Source of the DNA: CAYVUV01 sp964455095
GTDB lineage: Bacteria > Desulfobacterota > Binatia > HRBIN30 > CADEER01
Assembly: GCA_964455095.1 (NCBI GenBank)
Contig: CAYVUV010000263.1
Location: forward strand, 1-19,528
DNA: 19,528 bases
Direction of reading: 5' to 3'
The notes under the pieces were generated by a model. It saw only the letters and a list, made by a program, of their open reading frames with translations, searched no databases and was not told the DNA's origin. Of this stretch, positions 15,496 to 19,528 are shown in pieces; within the stretch, counting starts at the first letter, position 1; each line of letters begins with the position of its first letter. The translations under genes were made by a program, and so were the position numbers.

Positions 15496-15867
15496 CTCGG
15501 CTTCGAGTCGCGTTGGCGCGACGCTCTCCTCGACGCCATGATTCCGGAGCCCGGCAACGGGCTGCCCCCGATGGCAGGCGTCGATCGGCAGCGCTTCTGG
15601 CCGCGCTTTCAGCGCTCGGCGCCGTGGGCGTTGCGGCTCGGGTTCCGGATCGGGACATGCCTGGTCGCCGGGCTGGCGCCGTTTCTGCTCGGCTATCGTC
15701 AGGGATTTGCCCGGCTCGATGCCGCGGCGCGCGACGATGTGCTGCAGCGCGCTCAACAACTTCCGGGCGGCGCCGATCTCCTCCTGGTCATCAAGCTCGT
15801 CGCCTGTTTCGCCTACTTCGACGACCCCAGCGTGCAGGCGATCGCGCGCGCGACACGCCCGCAATGA
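15493..15867 (+). CDS. Small subunit of GMC oxidoreductase (split N-terminal domain / gluconate dehydrogenase subunit 3-like)
   Basis: 124 residues from ATG 15493, mostly helical, with one hydrophobic stretch (GTCLVAGLAPFLLGY) and a conserved-looking tail, LLLVIKLVACFAYFDDPSV. A helical domain ending in a similar KLxxxFAYFDDP phrase precedes the flavin domain in many long-chain alcohol oxidase-like GMC enzymes, either fused or as a separate small subunit. Here the stop overlaps the ATG of the GMC gene (ATGA), so they are co-translated and probably form one complex. The frame is open upstream to ATG 15400, but that would run through the repeated promoter element, so the later start is preferred. 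Function is inferred mainly from context. Confidence 0.6.
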   Translation: MLGFESRWRDALLDAMIPEPGNGLPPMAGVDRQRFWPRFQRSAPWALRLGFRIGTCLVAGLAPFLLGYRQGFARLDAAARDDVLQRAQQLPGGADLLLVIKLVACFAYFDDPSVQAIARATRPQ

Positions 15868-17960
15868 GCCACATCGACGGCCGAAGCATCACCACCGCGC
15901 TCGACCTCACCGCCGACCTCGTCGTCGTCGGCAGTGGCCCGGCAGGTTGCAGCGTCGCCCGCGAGGCGGCCGCCCGCGGCGCGAGTGTGATCGTCGTCGA
16001 GGCCGGCCCGTGGGTCCAGCCGAGCGACTACGCGTTGAGTACGTTCAGCGCGATGTCGGCGCTCTATCGCGACATGGGCGCGTCCCTCGTGCTCGGCTCC
16101 GCCGCGATCCCCTATGTGCAGGGGCGCATGGTCGGCGGCAGCTCGCCGATCAACGGCGCCATCTGTTGGCGCATGCCGCGCAATGTGTACGACGAGTGGT
16201 GCAGCGCCGACCCCGCGCTGCGCGAGGCGCTGTCGTGGGACAGCATCGAAGCCGTGACCGACGAGCTCGAGACCCGCCTCAACGTGCAGCCGACCGATGC
16301 GGCGATTGCCGGACGCAAGAACCTGCTGATGGCGAAGGGCGCCGAGGCGCTCGGCCTCGAGCACCGGCCGATCCGCCGCAATGTGCGCGATTGCCAAGGG
16401 CTCGGCCGCTGCATGCAGGGGTGCCCACACGGCGCCAAGCAATCGGTCGACGCGACCCTGCTGGCCGACGCCATGACCGGCGACACCACCGTCCTGAGCT
16501 CGGTCGAGGTCGAGCAGATCATCTGCCGCGGTCGCCGTGCCGACGGCGTGGTCGGCCGCAGCGAGAGCGGCGGCCGCGTGCGGCTCCAGGCGCGGCAGGC
16601 GGTTGTGCTCGCAGCGAGCGCGGTGCAGACGCCGGTGCTGCTGCTGCGCAGCGGGCTGCGCCACGGACCGGTCGGCGAGAATTTTCAGTGTCACCCGGGC
16701 GTGTCCATGGCCGGGCGCTTTCGCGAACCGGTGCGCATGTGGGAAGGGGCGACGCAAGGGCACGAGGTGGTCGGCCTGCGCCACGAAGGGCTCAAGTTCG
16801 AGGTGCTCGGCTTCGATCTGACCGTGCTCGCCGCCCGTCTCGACGGGGTCGGCGCGGAATTCGCGCGGTCGATTGCCGACATCGCGCACTGGCTCGACTG
16901 GGGCGTCGCCGTGCGCGCGCAGGCGCGCGGCCGCGTGCGGCAGGTGTTGGGACAGACGGTGGTGACGTACAGCCCGACGGCCCACGACGTGCGACAGTTT
17001 CGCCGCGGCCTGCGCGTCATGGGCGAGATGATGTTCGCCGCCGGCGCCGAAGAGGTCGCCCCCGGCGTGCGCGGCTTCGCGGCGCGATTGTCGGCGCCGA
17101 ACGCGCTCGCCGACCTCGAGAGCAACGGGCCGCCACGCGCCTCAGCCTACACGGCGGCCATCACGCACATGTTTGGCACGTGCCGCATGGGCAGCGGCCC
17201 GGCGACCAATGTCGTGCGCCCGGACTTCCGCCATCACGCCATCGAGTCGCTGTACGTGGCGGACTCGAGCGTGTTTCCCACCAATCTCGGCGTCAACCCG
17301 CAGATCCCGATCATGGCGCTCGCGACGCTTTGCGCGCGACGGGCCCTGGAGCGCGCGCCGACCGGCCACGGCCGGACAGGAGTGACGATGACTCAAGCAC
17401 GACCACTGACGCTCACGGACTTGATGGCGATGGATCGCCGCCAGCTGCACGCGATCATCGAGCGGGCACATCCACTCGACCTCTCGGCTCTGGAGAACAA
17501 GCAGTACCAGGGCGTCGACCTCAGCCTGCCGCCGTTCATCAATCGGATACTCTGGAAGACCTTCCGCAAGACCTTCTACCGCGACCCGCAGAGCGGCGTG
17601 CTGCGCGGCTGGAACGTGCGCATGGAGCAGACGGGCATCGACGGGCCGCCGGTGCCGAAGAAGCGCGCCGGGAAGACGTGGACCTTCGCCCACTACGAAG
17701 TGCGCTCGGCCGCTGGCCTGCGCTTCCCGCGCGGCTGGCAGGGACCGCACTATCTCGACTACGGCATTCCCGGCAATCCGTTCGGCGAGAATCTCGGCTA
17801 CACGCCGCTGGTGGCCGTGAACGAGGGCAGCATGGACCTCCTGCTCGGTTGGGAGGTCTTCAAGCTGGGACCGCTCTTCATCCCGCTCCCCGACTATTGG
17901 GCGCTGCGCCTGGAAGGGCCGTTGGAAGAGGTGGTGCCGCTGCCCGGTGCCGGGCGGTGA
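15864..17960 (+). CDS. GMC family FAD oxidoreductase fused to a C-terminal domain of unknown function
   Basis: 698 residues. Residues 1 to about 508 are a GMC flavoenzyme: FAD motif VVVGSGPAGC (20-29), VVEAGPW, GRMVGGSSPINGAICW, a cysteine cluster C177/C183/C187 in DCQGLGRCMQGCPHG, and the catalytic end with H435 (HMFGTCRMG) and N478 (NLGVNPQIPIMA). Such enzymes oxidise alcohols, sugars or sterols; the substrate is unknown. From residue 509 a new segment begins (MTQARPLTLTDLM, later RDPQSGVLRGWNV, HYLDYGIPGNP, LLLGWEVFKLGPL), which I do not recognise functionally. ATG 17388 at this junction has its own AGGAG (17378-17382), so it looks like a formerly separate gene now in frame with the oxidase. 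Coupled to the small subunit upstream by ATGA. Confidence 0.85.
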   Translation: MSHIDGRSITTALDLTADLVVVGSGPAGCSVAREAAARGASVIVVEAGPWVQPSDYALSTFSAMSALYRDMGASLVLGSAAIPYVQGRMVGGSSPINGAICWRMPRNVYDEWCSADPALREALSWDSIEAVTDELETRLNVQPTDAAIAGRKNLLMAKGAEALGLEHRPIRRNVRDCQGLGRCMQGCPHGAKQSVDATLLADAMTGDTTVLSSVEVEQIICRGRRADGVVGRSESGGRVRLQARQAVVLAASAVQTPVLLLRSGLRHGPVGENFQCHPGVSMAGRFREPVRMWEGATQGHEVVGLRHEGLKFEVLGFDLTVLAARLDGVGAEFARSIADIAHWLDWGVAVRAQARGRVRQVLGQTVVTYSPTAHDVRQFRRGLRVMGEMMFAAGAEEVAPGVRGFAARLSAPNALADLESNGPPRASAYTAAITHMFGTCRMGSGPATNVVRPDFRHHAIESLYVADSSVFPTNLGVNPQIPIMALATLCARRALERAPTGHGRTGVTMTQARPLTLTDLMAMDRRQLHAIIERAHPLDLSALENKQYQGVDLSLPPFINRILWKTFRKTFYRDPQSGVLRGWNVRMEQTGIDGPPVPKKRAGKTWTFAHYEVRSAAGLRFPRGWQGPHYLDYGIPGNPFGENLGYTPLVAVNEGSMDLLLGWEVFKLGPLFIPLPDYWALRLEGPLEEVVPLPGAGR
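17378..17390 (+). promoter_or_regulatory. Internal ribosome-binding site and start codon at the GMC fusion junction
   Basis: AGGAG (17378-17382), 5 nt, then ATG 17388 in the same frame as the upstream oxidoreductase. A TGA sits between them (17383-17385) in the +1 frame only. The arrangement is what one expects of a stop/start between two genes; here the stop is out of frame. It could produce the 190-residue C-terminal domain as a separate protein as well. Confidence 0.5.
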
Positions 17961-17967
17961 TCGGAAG

Positions 17968-18017
17968 CCTGTCCGGTTGAGTTCGCCCCGCGAATCGGGG
18001 CACGATGCCCACCTATG
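17968..18017 (+). promoter_or_regulatory. Repeated 50-bp promoter-like element, copy 2 (before selA)
   Basis: Second copy of the element before the GMC operon: TTGAGT (17977-17982), 18-nt spacer, CACGAT (18001-18006), 8 nt, ATG 18015. The spacer carries CCCCG-N5-CGGGG and TTCGC-N3-GCGAA. Sequence outside the 50 bp is unrelated to copy 1. No ribosome-binding site precedes the ATG. Confidence 0.6.
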
Positions 18018-19400
18018 ACCACGCAGTCGGACGCGTTCAGGTCGCTGCCGTCGGTCGACCGGTTGCTGCGGCAGGCACGGGCGGTGGGGCTGTTGGCGCG
18101 CTATCCGCGCGCGCTGGTGACCGATGCGGTGCGCGCGCAGGTCGAGCTGGTGCGCGCGGATCTCGTTGCCGGCAGTGAGGGGATGGTGCCGTCGGACGAC
18201 GCGCTGCTGGTCTTTGCCGAGGTGCAGCTGCGCGCCATCGCGGCGCCGACGCTGCGGCCGGTGATCAACGCCTCGGGCGTCGTGTTGCACACCAACCTCG
18301 GCCGCGCCGTGCTCGCCGACGAGGCGGTGGACGCCGTCGCCGCGGTCGCCGCCGAGGCGAGCAATCTCGAGTACGACCTCGCCGGCGGCAGCCGCGGCGA
18401 GCGCGACGCACACGTCGCCGCGCATCTGTGCGCGTTGACGGGCGCGGAGGCCGCGGCCGTCGTCAACAACAACGCCGCCGCTGTGTTGCTGGCCCTCAAC
18501 ACGCTCGCCGACGGCCGCGAGGTCGTCGTCTCGCGCGGCGAGCTGATCGAGATCGGCGGCTCGTTTCGCATCCCGGAGATCCTCGCCAAGGGCGGCGCCC
18601 GGCTGCGCGAAGTCGGCACCACCAACCGCACCCACTTGCGCGACTACGAGCGCGCCATCGGACCCGACACCGGTCTGCTGCTGAAAGTGCATCCGTCCAA
18701 CTACCGCATTGCGGGCTTCACCGCCGACGTCGGTCTCGCCGAGCTGGTCGGGCTCGGCCGCGCGCGCGGCGTGCCGGTGATGGAAGACCTCGGCAGCGGC
18801 GCGCTGATCGATCTCAGCACGTACGGCCTGCCGCGCGAACCGGTGGTCGCCGAGCGCGTCGCGCTCGGACCCGATATCGTCACCTTCAGCGGCGACAAGC
18901 TGCTCGGCGGCCCGCAGGCTGGCCTGCTGGTCGGCACGCGCGCGGCCATCGAACGCCTGCAGGGCAACCCGCTCAAGCGCGCGCTGCGCTGCGACAAGCT
19001 CACACTGGCGGCGCTCGAAGCGACGCTGCGTCTCTACCGCACGGCGCCCGACCTCGCCGCGGCGTTGCCCACCTTGCGCGTCCTGACCCGGCCCCTCGCC
19101 GAGCTCGAGGAGATCGGCCGCGCCGCGCTGATCCTGCTCGAGGCGGAGCTCGGCGCCGAGCACGACCTCGAGCTGGTCGAGGCCGAGGCGCAGATCGGCA
19201 GCGGCGCGCTGCCGACCGACACCATCCCGAGCCTCGCCATCGCCGTGACCCATCCCGACCTTGGCCCGCTCGCCATCGCCGCCCGCTTCCGCGCCGCACA
19301 GCCGCCGATCGTCGGCCGCGTGCACGACGACCGCTTCCTGCTCGACCTGCGCTGCATCTGGAATGCAGCGGACCTGGTCCCCAACACGCCCGATGCGTGA
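18015..19400 (+). CDS. selA: L-seryl-tRNA(Sec) selenium transferase
   Basis: 461 residues, the normal length for SelA. The pyridoxal-phosphate lysine is K295 in TFSGDKLLGGPQAG, the same number as in the E. coli enzyme. Other family landmarks are LPSVDRLLR at the N-terminus, INASGVVLHTNLGRA, VNNNAAAVLLAL, SRGELIEIGGSFRIP, VGTTNRTHLRDY and VHPSNYRIAGF. The enzyme converts Ser-tRNA(Sec) to Sec-tRNA(Sec) with selenophosphate in the cytoplasm, so this genome should make selenoproteins. selB, selD and tRNA-Sec are not in the window; selB often follows selA, but no clear start of it appears before the right edge. The frame is intact, and the start is set by the family N-terminus and the repeated promoter element. 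Confidence 0.95.
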   Translation: MTTQSDAFRSLPSVDRLLRQARAVGLLARYPRALVTDAVRAQVELVRADLVAGSEGMVPSDDALLVFAEVQLRAIAAPTLRPVINASGVVLHTNLGRAVLADEAVDAVAAVAAEASNLEYDLAGGSRGERDAHVAAHLCALTGAEAAAVVNNNAAAVLLALNTLADGREVVVSRGELIEIGGSFRIPEILAKGGARLREVGTTNRTHLRDYERAIGPDTGLLLKVHPSNYRIAGFTADVGLAELVGLGRARGVPVMEDLGSGALIDLSTYGLPREPVVAERVALGPDIVTFSGDKLLGGPQAGLLVGTRAAIERLQGNPLKRALRCDKLTLAALEATLRLYRTAPDLAAALPTLRVLTRPLAELEEIGRAALILLEAELGAEHDLELVEAEAQIGSGALPTDTIPSLAIAVTHPDLGPLAIAARFRAAQPPIVGRVHDDRFLLDLRCIWNAADLVPNTPDA

Positions 19401-19528
19401 CAGCGTGCGGGTGAAGTGGAGAACGAAGTACAGTTAGCCATTGAACGATAAGAGGTTGTCTGATGCGACGTGTGGCCGCGATCCGTCGCCGCTTCGCGTA
19501 AGAACTCCGGTTCCCTCTCCCGGATGGG
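19401..19528. other. Non-coding right edge after selA
   Basis: No convincing gene begins here. A 12-codon frame (19463-19501) with AGAGG upstream and five arginines is probably chance. The last bases, CCCTCTCCCGGATGGG, look like the left arm of a palindrome cut by the window edge, which could be a terminator or dispersed repeat. Confidence 0.3.

Noticed and set aside
17142..19325. 727-codon minus-strand frame across the GMC tail and selA
   Set aside because: Covers two well-recognised plus-strand genes and an intergenic promoter element; composition is that of a shadow.
1..19528. CRISPR array, tRNA/rRNA genes, insertion sequences or prophage
   Set aside because: No regularly spaced direct repeats, tRNA-like cloverleaf, transposase, integrase or phage structural motif was seen on either strand.

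Overview
The window is about 19.5 kb of high-GC (roughly 70%) DNA, densely packed with genes. The longest stretch without a gene is the 278 bp at 13700-13977. It looks like a chromosomal segment of a Gram-negative bacterium: it carries apolipoprotein N-acyltransferase, hopanoid-type genes and secreted proteins. Gene style (four-cysteine secreted protein, FGE-like secreted protein, GMC oxidoreductase with a split N-terminal subunit) suggests a deltaproteobacterial or Binatota-like lineage, probably from a metagenome; this is a low-confidence inference. No tRNA, rRNA, CRISPR array, integrase or transposase was recognised.

Layout, left to right. (1) 1-2173: the tail of an unknown gene, a nested-palindrome inverted repeat, then a translationally coupled membrane protein (HpnL/LPG-synthase TM family) and an HpnK-type deacetylase. 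(2) 4572 down to 2183, minus strand: a tight vapB-vapC-cca-HNH operon, with a perfect TTGACA -35 box and an operator-like palindrome. (3) 4716-8205, plus strand: lnt, a small secreted protein and an FGE-like secreted protein. lnt is broken by a 436-bp imperfect tandem duplication. (4) 8234-13699: a PDZ/7TM/GAF/class III nucleotide cyclase, then a large winged-helix/NTPase/helical-repeat regulator. (5) 13700-15339: an inverted repeat of GGAATC hexamers and a lower-GC exported alpha/beta hydrolase on the minus strand. (6) 15493-17960: a small subunit plus a GMC flavin oxidoreductase, fused in frame to a domain of unknown function. (7) 18015-19400: selA.

Working together: hpnL/hpnK and lnt point to envelope lipid and lipoprotein maturation. 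The cyclase and the winged-helix NTPase look like a signalling pair. selA implies selenoprotein synthesis, though no selB, tRNA-Sec or selenoprotein is in view.

The most notable signals are these. A toxin family that usually attacks RNA is apparently co-transcribed with a tRNA CCA-end enzyme. A 50-bp promoter-like sequence is repeated (46/50) and ends exactly at the start codon of two unrelated genes; its -35/N18/-10/N8/ATG geometry is shared with vapB and implies leaderless mRNAs. The duplication inside lnt is either a real gene-breaking event or a join between two related genomes.
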